This document shows, in pieces, positions 9,015-16,223 of a stretch of DNA of 64,000 bases (its first letter is position 1; each line of letters starts with the position of its first letter). The notes under the pieces are model-generated. The model did no database searches. It had not been told where the DNA came from and was given only the letters and a program-made list of their open reading frames with translations. This DNA comes from Inquilinus limosus DSM 16000. GTDB lineage: Bacteria > Pseudomonadota > Alphaproteobacteria > DSM-16000 > Inquilinaceae. The stretch spans positions 124,001 to 188,000 of the forward strand of contig NZ_AUHM01000009.1 in NCBI RefSeq assembly GCF_000423185.1, given 5' to 3'. The translations under genes and the position numbers were made by a program.

Positions 9015-9043
9015 GGGCAGGCTCGGGCCTGCCCTTCCTTTTT
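9015..9043 (+). terminator. Rho-independent terminator of the KGG gene
   Basis: An 8-bp stem, GGGCAGGC and GCCTGCCC, with a TCGG loop, is followed by TTCCTTTTT. It lies 27 bases after the KGG-protein stop codon. Confidence 0.85.
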
Positions 9044-9106
9044 GCCTGCGGCGTCCGGCCGGCCCGCCCTTGAGCAGCGGCAGCCGGCCGGCCGCACCGC
9101 CGTGCC

Positions 9107-9619
9107 TCAGGCGGCCTGCGGATGTGCATGCCGGGCCGCCGCGGTGTTGATCGCGGTCTTGGCCAGCTTGGTCAGCTTCTCATCGGTCGCCTTCTCCTCC
9201 GCCAGCGTCTCCAGCAGCAGGTTCAGGGCCTGGTCGTGCTTCATCGCCTTGGCCCAGGTGCTGACGGTGCCGTAGGCCGCGATCTCGTAGTGCTCGACCT
9301 TCTGCGCCGCTGCGATCAGCGCGGCGTCCAGCGCATCGGGCTCCAGCCCCATTTCCGTCAGCTCCTGCGCCTCGGCCAGCAGCCCTTCCATCGCCTCGCA
9401 TTTGTGACCGCGCGACGACACGTCGAGGCTCTCGAACACGCTGTCCAGACGCTCGACCTGGGTCTTGGTCTCCTCGAGGTGCTGCTCGAACCCCTGCTTC
9501 AGCTCCGGGTGGCTGGCGGCGCGCGCCAGCTTCGGCAGCGCCCGGGTGAGCTGCCGCTCGGCGTTGTAGATGTCCCTGAGCTCGTTGACAAACAGATCAT
9601 GCAGCGTCTTCGTCGCCAT
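9107..9619 (-). CDS. YciE/YciF-type ferritin-like protein (DUF892)
   Basis: 170 residues forming a predicted four-helix bundle. Typical DUF892 features are present: TLHDLFVNELRDIYNAERQL at the N-terminus and the glutamate/histidine pair in QKVEHYEIAAYGT, where a di-metal site is expected. YciF in enterobacteria is a stress-induced protein with a possible di-iron centre; the biochemical activity is unproven. Its convergent partner is the KGG protein, which in E. coli belongs to the same operon, so the pairing has been kept while orientation changed. The MATKTLHDLF start matches the family; 24 earlier codons were left out. Confidence 0.9.
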   Translation of the reverse strand: MATKTLHDLFVNELRDIYNAERQLTRALPKLARAASHPELKQGFEQHLEETKTQVERLDSVFESLDVSSRGHKCEAMEGLLAEAQELTEMGLEPDALDAALIAAAQKVEHYEIAAYGTVSTWAKAMKHDQALNLLLETLAEEKATDEKLTKLAKTAINTAAARHAHPQAA

Positions 9620-9738
9620 GGCCGGCCTCGCTGTGGCTGATGAGGGATGAACGGCCGCCGGGTCGCCCGGCGGCCGTCTTCCCCAAGCCAATGGCGGCGA
9701 TCGGCCCGCGGTTCCACGGCCGCGGGCGACGCGATGCG

Positions 9739-10440
9739 TCAGGCCAGGAGCGGCATCATCGCCGCCACCAGCGGGTGGCGGACGATGTCGGCGGTGGTCA
9801 GGCGGACGACGGCGACGCCGTCCAGCGGCTCCAGCCGCCGCGCCGCCTCCTCCAGCCCCGACAGGCCGGGCAGCAGGTCGGTCTGGTCGGGGTCGCCGGT
9901 GATCACCATGGTCGAGTGCCAGCCGAGGCGGGTCAGCAGCATCTTCAGCTGCTGGAAGGTCATGTTCTGCGCCTCGTCGACGATGACGAAGCTGCGCGAG
10001 ATGGTGCGGCCGCGCATATAGGCCAGCGGCGCGATCTCGACGATCCCCTCCTTGGTCATCTGGCGCACCTGCTTGGCGCCGAGACGGTCGGACAGCGCGT
10101 CGTAGATCGGGCGCATCCAGGGGTCCATCTTCTCGTTGATGTCGCCGGGCAGGTAGCCGAGGCTCTCGCCCGCCTCCACCACCGGCCGGGTGATGACGAT
10201 GCGGCTGATCCGCTCGGCGGTCAGCGCCTCGACCGCCTTCGACACGGCGAGATAGGTCTTGCCGGTGCCGGCGGGGCCGAGCGCGAGGGTCATGGCGTGG
10301 CCGTCGATCGCCTTCATCAGCGCTTCCTGATTGGCGGTCCGCGGCTTGACCGTCTTCAGGTAGCTCTGCTCCCGGAAATCATCGTCGTAGCCCTCGCTGA
10401 TGGCGACGACACGGGCACTGGAGGCGTTGCGTTTGGCCAT
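9739..10440 (-). CDS. PhoH-family ATPase
   Basis: 233 residues with Walker A GPAGTGKTYLA and Walker B SFVIVDEAQNM, followed by MVITGDPDQTDL, all typical of the PhoH ATPase domain. Length and lack of an extra N-terminal RNA-binding or PIN domain suggest the short PhoH-like type rather than PhoH2 or the YbeZ form. Function in these proteins is thought to involve RNA metabolism, but is not settled. The ATG (MAKRNASSARVV) has an AAAGGA upstream; 26 codons further upstream look non-coding. Confidence 0.9.
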   Translation of the reverse strand: MAKRNASSARVVAISEGYDDDFREQSYLKTVKPRTANQEALMKAIDGHAMTLALGPAGTGKTYLAVSKAVEALTAERISRIVITRPVVEAGESLGYLPGDINEKMDPWMRPIYDALSDRLGAKQVRQMTKEGIVEIAPLAYMRGRTISRSFVIVDEAQNMTFQQLKMLLTRLGWHSTMVITGDPDQTDLLPGLSGLEEAARRLEPLDGVAVVRLTTADIVRHPLVAAMMPLLA

Positions 10441-10830
10441 GGAACGTCGTCCTTTGCTCTCGCTTGCATCCTCGAACAGCGGATCCCAGCCGCCGCCCCC
10501 TTCACCGGGAGATCTCATTCGCCGGAACCCTCCGTCGGGTCGGGTGGAACAGGACAGGTCGGATCGGATGGGTCAAAAACGACAAACGCCCCTGCGAAGG
10601 GGCGTTCGAACGAGCGTCGATGCTGAGTCTGCCCCTGGTCGGAGCCGGGAAGCGGATGGTGATGCCAGGCTGCTGCCCGTCGCATGTCGCCTTTCCGATC
10701 ACTGACGACGGCAATCACGTCGCCAGGAATGAGAGTCGCACCAACCTTCGTGCTGCACCAGCGAAAAGAAGAGGCGACACGGAAAATTCATACCAATTAT
10801 GGCCTGCTTGCGCCGGGGATGCGGCTAAAT
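10441..10830. other. Intergenic stretch without a recognised gene
   Basis: Between the PhoH start and the end of the LysR gene. It holds the PhoH promoter region, a leftward terminator hairpin near 10600 and, at about 10780-10850, a mildly AT-rich stretch. No frame here has convincing protein character and no tRNA-like fold was found. Confidence 0.5.
10575..10606 (-). terminator. Leftward rho-independent terminator
   Basis: A 9-bp stem (AACGCCCCT and AGGGGCGTT, GCGA loop on the plus strand) is followed, reading leftward, by a tract ending in TTTTT. It would end transcripts arriving from the LysR gene about 225 bases upstream. Confidence 0.6.
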
Positions 10831-11748
10831 CTAGCGGCTACTACTAAAAGATGCATCGACTTGCGTGGCCATGTCGATGAAGGCGCGCGCCGCCGGCGAG
10901 GTCTCGTCGCGGCGCCAGGTCAGCCACATGGTGGTGACGGCGCCCGGGTCGGACAGCCGGCGGAACACCACGCCCTCGACCTGGATCCGCTGCAGCGAGG
11001 CCGGCAGCAGCGACACGCCGAGCCCGGCCGCGACCAGGCCGACGATGGTGGAGACCTCGCGCGCCTCCTGCCCCAGCCGCGGGCTGAAGCCGGCGTCGCG
11101 GCACAGGCCGATCATCTGGTCGTAGAGGCTGGTGCCCTGGTCGCGCGGATAGCAGACGAAGGATTCCTCGGCCAGCTCGGCCAAAGCCAGCGGCGCCGGC
11201 GCGCCCGCGGCCAGCGGATGATCGGTGCGCAAAACCGCCACCAGCGGGTCGCGGAACAGCTCACGCACCTCGATCTCCTCCGGCACCGGCGGGAAGGTCG
11301 GGTTGCGCAGGAAGCCGATCTGCAGCCGCCGCTCCGCCAGCGCCTCGATCTGCTGCCGCGTCGGCATCTCCTGCAGCTCCAGATGCACGTCCGGATGGCT
11401 GCGGCGGAAGGCGAAGATCGTCTGCGGGATCAGCGTGGTGAAGGGGGCGGAGGCGGTGAAGGCGATGCGGATCTCGCCGATCTCGCCGCGCTGCGCCCGG
11501 CGCGCCACCTCCGCCGCACGGTCGGCGGCGGCCAGCACCGTCCGCGCCTGCTCCAGGAACAGCCGGCCGACCTCGGTCAGCGCCACCCGGCGGTTGCTGC
11601 GCTCGAACAGCCGGGCGCCCAGCTCCTCCTCCAGCGCCTGGATCTGCTGGCTCAAAGGCGGCTGGGAGATGCCGAGCCGCGCTGCCGCCCGGCCGAAATG
11701 CAGCTCCTCGGCCAGGGCCACGACGTAGCGCAGGTGCCTCAGTTCCAT
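10831..11748 (-). CDS. LysR-family regulator paired with the MFS gene
   Basis: 305 residues. The N-terminal winged helix (1-63) is typical: MELRHLRYVVALAEELHFGR, then AARLGISQPPLSQQIQALEE. The rest is a periplasmic-binding-like effector domain (IRIAFTASAPFTTLIPQTI onward). The sequence belongs to the branch with the BenM/CatM/AlsR-like start (ELRHLRYFVAVAEE). It is transcribed away from an MFS transporter with a short divergent control region, the classical arrangement in which the LysR protein activates its neighbour. The effector is unknown. Confidence 0.92.
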   Translation of the reverse strand: MELRHLRYVVALAEELHFGRAAARLGISQPPLSQQIQALEEELGARLFERSNRRVALTEVGRLFLEQARTVLAAADRAAEVARRAQRGEIGEIRIAFTASAPFTTLIPQTIFAFRRSHPDVHLELQEMPTRQQIEALAERRLQIGFLRNPTFPPVPEEIEVRELFRDPLVAVLRTDHPLAAGAPAPLALAELAEESFVCYPRDQGTSLYDQMIGLCRDAGFSPRLGQEAREVSTIVGLVAAGLGVSLLPASLQRIQVEGVVFRRLSDPGAVTTMWLTWRRDETSPAARAFIDMATQVDASFSSSR

Positions 11749-11866
11749 TATTCGCTAAAGCTATCAAACATGCCGCCGAACATATTGGACACTATCAATC
11801 GGCGAGACCATGTTTTCTGCGAAGGCCGGGCGCCTTCCCTTCCGCAGGCCCGGCCGGAGAGATCCC

Positions 11867-13147
11867 GTGACGTCATCTGTCCAGTCGCTGCCGCGTCCCG
11901 CCTCCCCCTCGATCGCCCGTGCCGTCCCGGCCGGCACGGTCGCGGCCGAGGATCTCGTCGCCTATATCGAGCACGGCACCGCCGCGTTCCACCGCACCAA
12001 CCTGGCGCTGTTCGCCGCCGGCTTCGCCACCTTCGCCCTGCTCTACTGCGTGCAGCCGCTGATGCCGGTCTTCGCCGAGACCTACGGTGTCGGCGCGGCC
12101 GAGAGCAGCCTGTCGCTGTCGCTGACCACCGGCACGCTGGCCTTCGCCATGCTGGTGGCCAGCGCCCTGTCCGAGGCGTGGGGCCGCAAGCCGGTGATGG
12201 TCGCGTCGCTGTTCGCCTCGGCGGTGCTGACCGTGCTGGCCGCGCTGATGCCGTCCTGGCACGGGCTGCTGGTCCTGCGGGCGCTGATGGGGTTGACGCT
12301 CAGCGGCCTCCCGGCCGTCGCCATGGCCTATGTCAGCGAGGAGATGCATCCGCGCTCGGTCGGGCTGGCCATGGGGCTGTTCATCGGCGGCAGCGCCCTG
12401 GGCGGACTCGGCGGGCGCCTGATCGCCGGCGTGCTGACCGACCTCGCCTCCTGGCGGCTCGGGCTCGGCGTGGTCGGGCTGACCGGCCTGGTCTGCGCCG
12501 TGCTGTTCTGGCGCAGCCTGCCGCCCTCGGCGCATTTCACCCCCCGGCCGCTGCGGCCGCGGGCCCTGCTCGCCGCCTTCGCCGAGCATCTGCGCGATCC
12601 GGGGCTGCGCTGGCTGTTCCTCGAAGGCTTCCTGCTGATGGGCGCCTTCGTCACGCTCTACAACTACACCGGCTTCCGGCTGCTGGCGCCGCCCTTCGGG
12701 CTGAGCCAGACCGCCGTGGCGGCGATCTTCGTGGTCTATCTGGTCGGCATCGGCGCCTCGGTCTGGGTCGGCCATCTCGCCGGCGTGCTCGGCCGCCGCA
12801 AGGTGTTCTGGGCCCCGATCGCGCTGATGCTGGCCGGCATCGCCCTGACCCGCGGCGATGCGCTGTGGGCGATCGTCGCCGGCGTCGCGGTGCTGACCTT
12901 CGGCTTCTTCGGCGCCCATTCGGTGGCCAGCAGCTGGGTCGGCCGCCGGGCGCTGCAGGCCCGCGCCCAGGCCTCCTCGCTGTACCTGTTCTTCTACTAT
13001 CTCGGCTCCAGCGTCGCCGGCTCGCTCGGCGGCATCGCCTGGGCCGGCTGGGGCTGGCCCGGCGTCACCCTGATGATCGGCGTCCTGGCCCTGGCGGCGC
13101 TGCTGATCGCGCTCCGCCTCATCGTCCTGCCGCCGCGTCAGCCCTGA
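11867..13147 (+). CDS. MFS transporter, YnfM-like
   Basis: About 426 residues with 12 predicted transmembrane segments and the MFS signature between helices 2 and 3 (SEAWGRKPVMV). The segment YVSEEMHPRSVGLAMGLFIGGSALGGLGGRL is typical of the YnfM/arabinose-efflux-like branch. Likely a proton-driven exporter; the substrate is unknown. I prefer the GTG with GGAGAG 5 bases upstream; an ATG 57 bases earlier (MFSAKAGRLPF) is the alternative and would add 19 residues. It is divergent to the LysR gene, its probable regulator, and its 3' end overlaps that of the convergent TetR gene by 10 bases. Confidence 0.9.
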   Translation: MTSSVQSLPRPASPSIARAVPAGTVAAEDLVAYIEHGTAAFHRTNLALFAAGFATFALLYCVQPLMPVFAETYGVGAAESSLSLSLTTGTLAFAMLVASALSEAWGRKPVMVASLFASAVLTVLAALMPSWHGLLVLRALMGLTLSGLPAVAMAYVSEEMHPRSVGLAMGLFIGGSALGGLGGRLIAGVLTDLASWRLGLGVVGLTGLVCAVLFWRSLPPSAHFTPRPLRPRALLAAFAEHLRDPGLRWLFLEGFLLMGAFVTLYNYTGFRLLAPPFGLSQTAVAAIFVVYLVGIGASVWVGHLAGVLGRRKVFWAPIALMLAGIALTRGDALWAIVAGVAVLTFGFFGAHSVASSWVGRRALQARAQASSLYLFFYYLGSSVAGSLGGIAWAGWGWPGVTLMIGVLALAALLIALRLIVLPPRQP

Positions 13148-13776
13148 GCGGCGCCGAGGCCATCCAGCAGATAGAGGCGGGTCAGCCGCCGCAGCTCGGC
13201 CACGGCCGCGGCGCGCGGCTTCAGCCCCGGCTCGACGCTGAGCGCGGCCGCCGCCTTCATCTGCAGCAGCACGACGACCGCCATGGCCATGGCCTGATCC
13301 GGCGCCAGGCCGGGGGCTCGGCGGGCGAGAATCCGGGCCACGCTCGCGCGCAGGGAGTCGCGCAGTGTCGACGGCTGGGTCGCGGCGTCCCGCCGGGCCT
13401 CGATCAGCGCCAGCACCGCTGCGCGCTCTTCCCTCAGCCCGACCAGCAGGTCGATCAGCGCATCCGCCAGGGCCGGAATCGACAGATCCGCCGCCTGCGC
13501 CTCGATCGCCTGCAGCCCTGCCAGCACCTGCTCGCCGTAGCCGGCGAGCAGGACATCGGCCAGCGCCTCCTTGCTCGGGAAGAACTGGTAGAGCGACCCG
13601 ATCGCCGCCCCGGCCCGGGCGGCGACCTCGGTCATCGTCGTCGCCTCATAGCCCCTCTCGGCGAAGACGGCCGTCGCCGCCCGCAGCAGCGCGGCGACGC
13701 GGTCGCGGCCCCGCTGCCGCCGCGGCTCACGTATGGCGACGGCATCGGCGGTTGACTTTTGTGAGGACATACTCAT
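13138..13776 (-). CDS. TetR-family transcriptional regulator
   Basis: 212 residues; the HTH (about 20-70) reads LLRAATAVFAERGYEATTMTEVAARAGAAIGSLYQFFPSK without gaps from the family pattern. The C-terminal ligand domain resembles TetR_C members with an LRASVARILARRAPGL segment. Two nearly identical 17-bp palindromic boxes surround its start and probably mediate autorepression and control of the divergent isochorismatase-like gene. Start choice is uncertain: neither ATG at 13776 nor the one two codons later has a clear Shine-Dalgarno. Confidence 0.9.
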   Translation of the reverse strand: MSMSSQKSTADAVAIREPRRQRGRDRVAALLRAATAVFAERGYEATTMTEVAARAGAAIGSLYQFFPSKEALADVLLAGYGEQVLAGLQAIEAQAADLSIPALADALIDLLVGLREERAAVLALIEARRDAATQPSTLRDSLRASVARILARRAPGLAPDQAMAMAVVVLLQMKAAAALSVEPGLKPRAAAVAELRRLTRLYLLDGLGAAQG

Positions 13777-13777
13777 A
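13761..13777. promoter_or_regulatory. TetR operator-like box 1
   Basis: GTGAGGACATACTCATA, with inverted arms TGAG/CTCA, overlaps the tetR start codon. It matches box 2 at 14 of 17 positions and lies 26 bases from it, start to start. Confidence 0.6.
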
Positions 13778-13786
13778 AAACTATTC

Positions 13787-13803
13787 GTGAGGCTATCCTC
13801 ATA
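13787..13803. promoter_or_regulatory. TetR operator-like box 2
   Basis: GTGAGGCTATCCTCATA, with 5-bp arms TGAGG/CCTCA. It lies upstream of tetR and about 83 bases before the divergent hydrolase gene, so a dimer bound here could control both. Confidence 0.65.
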
Positions 13804-13885
13804 TTTTCACAGATGCCCGCTCCCCGTCCATCCGTCGGCTCGCGGCCGGCATCAGCGGAGCGCGCCTGCCCGAAAGGCGACAGCG

Positions 13886-14458
13886 ATGGCAAGTCTCGAC
13901 CCGCGCAGCACCGCGCTGGTGCTGATCGATCTGCAGAACGGCATCCTCGGCATGCCGCTCGCGCCCCGCAGCGGGGCGGAGGTGCTGGCGACGGCGAAAG
14001 CCCTGGCCGCGCGCTTCCGCGCCGCCGGCGCCCCAGTGGTGCCGGTCCGCGTCGGCTGGGCCGCCGATTACGCCGACGCACCGCGGCAGCCGGTCGACCG
14101 GCCGATGCCCCGCCCGCCAGGCGGCCTGCCGGCGGGCTGGAGCGACCTCGCCGAGGGCGTGGCCGAGCCGGGCGACATCCTCATCACCAAGCGGCAATGG
14201 GGCGCCTTCACCGGCACCGAGCTCGACCTGCAGCTGCGCCGGCGCAGCGTCACGACCATCGTGCTGGCCGGCATCGCCACCAATTTCGGCGTCGAATCCA
14301 CCGCCCGCAATGCCTGGGAGCTGAACTACTCCGTCGTCTTCGCCGAGGATGCGATGACCAGCCTGTCGGCGGAGATGCACAGCTTCGCGGTCGAGTCTAT
14401 CCTGCCCCGCATCGGAATCGTCTCCCAAGCCGCGGACATCGTGCTCGGCCGGCCCTGA
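13886..14458 (+). CDS. Isochorismatase-family hydrolase lacking the catalytic cysteine
   Basis: 190 residues of the isochorismatase-like alpha/beta fold. The aspartate (ALVLIDLQNGI) and lysine (DILITKRQWGAF) of the usual Asp-Lys-Cys triad are present. At the position of the nucleophilic cysteine (normally TNxCVExTARDA) the sequence is TNFGVESTARNA, so a glycine replaces it. True isochorismatases such as EntB and PhzD also have no cysteine there, while nicotinamidase/ureidoacrylate-type amidases need it; the reaction is therefore more likely vinyl-ether hydrolysis or the protein is a non-amidase member. It is divergent to a TetR gene with two operator-like boxes between, and 19 bases upstream of a membrane protein gene. 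Confidence 0.88.
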   Translation: MASLDPRSTALVLIDLQNGILGMPLAPRSGAEVLATAKALAARFRAAGAPVVPVRVGWAADYADAPRQPVDRPMPRPPGGLPAGWSDLAEGVAEPGDILITKRQWGAFTGTELDLQLRRRSVTTIVLAGIATNFGVESTARNAWELNYSVVFAEDAMTSLSAEMHSFAVESILPRIGIVSQAADIVLGRP

Positions 14459-14477
14459 GGCGGAAAGCGAGGCTGCA

Positions 14478-15566
14478 GTGGTTTCCATGAACGGGCCGGC
14501 GGTGCCGGTCCTGGCCAGGCTGCCGCGTGCCGGGCAATGGGCCCTGCTGCTGGCGGCCTCGATGGCTTTCGCCGCGCTGCTGGAGGCCGCCGACCTGCCC
14601 GCGGCCCTGCTGCTGGGGCCGATGATCGCCGGCATCCTGGTCGGGGTCGGCGGCGGCACCATCCGGGTGCCGCGCCGACCCTATTTCGGCGCCCAGGCGA
14701 TCATCGGCTGCCTGATCGCCGCCGCGATCACGCCGACGATCCTGGTGTCCTTCCTGCAGGACTGGCCGCTGTTCCTGGGGGTCGTGCTGTCGACGCTGCT
14801 CGCCAGCAGCGTGCTGGGCTGGCTGATGAGCCGCTGGCAGGTGCTGCCCGGGACCACCGGCGTCTGGGGCTCCTCCCCCGGCGCCGCGACCGCCATGGTG
14901 CTGATGGCGGAGGCGTTCGGCGCCGATGCCCGGCTGGTCGCCTTCATGCAGTATCTGCGCGTCGTCTGCGTCGCCACCGCCGCCTCGCTGATCGCCCGCT
15001 TCTGGGTCGAGACCGGCGCCGCCGGACCGCCGGCGATCGTCTGGTTTCCGCCGCTCGACGCCGGCCCCTTCGCCGTGACGCTGGCGCTCGCCGGGCTCGG
15101 CGCCGTGGCCGGGCGGTTCCTGCGCATTCCCGCCGGCCCGATGCTGGTGCCGCTGGTGGTCGGGGCGGTGCTGCACGCGCTCGGCCTGATCGAGATCGAG
15201 CTGCCGGAATGGCTGCTCGCCATCGCCTATGCCCTGGTCGGCTGGAACATCGGCCTGGGCTTCACCCGTCCGGTCCTGCTGCATGCCGCCCGCGCGCTGC
15301 CGCAGATCCTGCTGTCGATCCTGGTGCTGATCGCCTTCTGCGGCGGCCTGGCCTGTGTGCTGGTGCGGACGCTCGGGGTCGACCCGCTGACCGCCTATCT
15401 CGCGACCAGCCCCGGCGGCATGGATTCGATCGCCATCATCGCCGCCTCCAGCGATGTCGACCTGCCCTTCGTGATGGCGCTGCAGACCGTGCGCTTCTTC
15501 CTGGTGGTGCTGCTGGGCCCATCGGTGGCGCGCTTCATCGCCCGGCGGTCCCCGCACGCCTCTTAA
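14478..15566 (+). CDS. AbrB-family membrane protein (AmoA/AbrB duplication type)
   Basis: 362 residues with about 10 predicted transmembrane helices in two similar halves, as in the 'AbrB duplication' membrane family: the halves carry WGSSPGAATAMVLMAEAFGAD and ATSPGGMDSIAIIAASSDVD. Some members have been named ammonia monooxygenase in databases, but this is a misnomer; the likely role is transport or regulation at the membrane. The GTG start is favoured by a GAGG 5 bases upstream; an in-frame ATG follows 9 bases later. It follows the hydrolase gene closely, so the two likely share the TetR-controlled promoter. Confidence 0.88.
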   Translation: MVSMNGPAVPVLARLPRAGQWALLLAASMAFAALLEAADLPAALLLGPMIAGILVGVGGGTIRVPRRPYFGAQAIIGCLIAAAITPTILVSFLQDWPLFLGVVLSTLLASSVLGWLMSRWQVLPGTTGVWGSSPGAATAMVLMAEAFGADARLVAFMQYLRVVCVATAASLIARFWVETGAAGPPAIVWFPPLDAGPFAVTLALAGLGAVAGRFLRIPAGPMLVPLVVGAVLHALGLIEIELPEWLLAIAYALVGWNIGLGFTRPVLLHAARALPQILLSILVLIAFCGGLACVLVRTLGVDPLTAYLATSPGGMDSIAIIAASSDVDLPFVMALQTVRFFLVVLLGPSVARFIARRSPHAS

Positions 15567-15570
15567 AGGG

Positions 15571-16185
15571 TCATCCGGCCGCCGCTTTCAGCCGGCCCAG
15601 CTCCTCCAGGAACCGCTCCGCCGCCAGGTCGGGGGCCCAGGGCTCCCAGGGCGTGCCGCCATAGACCGGCTGCAGCGGATCGTCCTCGATCGGGCGGAAC
15701 CGGATCTTCAGCACCCGCGAGACCTCGTCGCCGGTCCAGCCGACGACATGGATCGCCTCGCTGGCCGCGGCGACGCGGTCGGCCCGCTTGTGGAAGGCCT
15801 TCTGCTCCGCCGTCCAGCGCGGCAGGCCGTAGCGCTGGAACACCACATCCTCGAGCCGCGCTGTCAGGGCACGGAACTCCTCACCCAGGAACGGCTTGAT
15901 CACCGACAGCGGGTCGAAGCCGAGCAGCCCTTCATCGGCGTCGTGCAGCAGCTCGCGCAACTCGGCCAAAGGTGACAGCGGGGCCGGCGCCCAGGCGCGG
16001 CAGAGGGCCAGCACGGCGAGCGAATGCTGTGCGACCGAGAGCGGCAGCGGCCAGGCCGAATGCCCGCCCCAGCGATAGGTGCGGGCGAGACCCAGCGCCA
16101 GGTCGCGGTCGTCCCAGTCGAACGGGGTGGGGTTGAGCAGGTCCAGCCGCTTGCCCGACGGCAGCCGGACCCAGGCCCGCGCCAT
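15571..16185 (-). CDS. HD-domain phosphohydrolase (YfdR/YfbR-like)
   Basis: 204 residues with HD metal-binding elements His54 (VAQHSLAVLAL), His81-Asp82 (ELLHDADEGLLG) and a later aspartate in HKRADRVAAASEAI. Phosphate hydrolysis of nucleotides is the family norm; the similarity to YfdR-like prophage proteins is in the HDADEGLLGFDP region. The ATG (MARAWVRLPSGKRLDLLNP) has AAGGA 9 bases upstream, and earlier in-frame codons are omitted. Its end is 4 bases from the end of the convergent AbrB-family gene. Confidence 0.85.
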   Translation of the reverse strand: MARAWVRLPSGKRLDLLNPTPFDWDDRDLALGLARTYRWGGHSAWPLPLSVAQHSLAVLALCRAWAPAPLSPLAELRELLHDADEGLLGFDPLSVIKPFLGEEFRALTARLEDVVFQRYGLPRWTAEQKAFHKRADRVAAASEAIHVVGWTGDEVSRVLKIRFRPIEDDPLQPVYGGTPWEPWAPDLAAERFLEELGRLKAAAG

Positions 16186-16223
16186 CGTCGTCCGTCCTTC
16201 CCAGCGCATTCAGGCCACCCGCC

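Noticed and set aside
10610-10760. A possible tRNA or small RNA between PhoH and LysR genes
   Set aside because: No T-loop sequence (GGTTCGA) or cloverleaf-compatible stems; only the terminator hairpin nearby is convincing.
10684-13755. A 1023-codon plus-strand frame covering the LysR and MFS genes
   Set aside because: Overlaps two well-supported genes in other frames and changes character when it crosses from one to the other.
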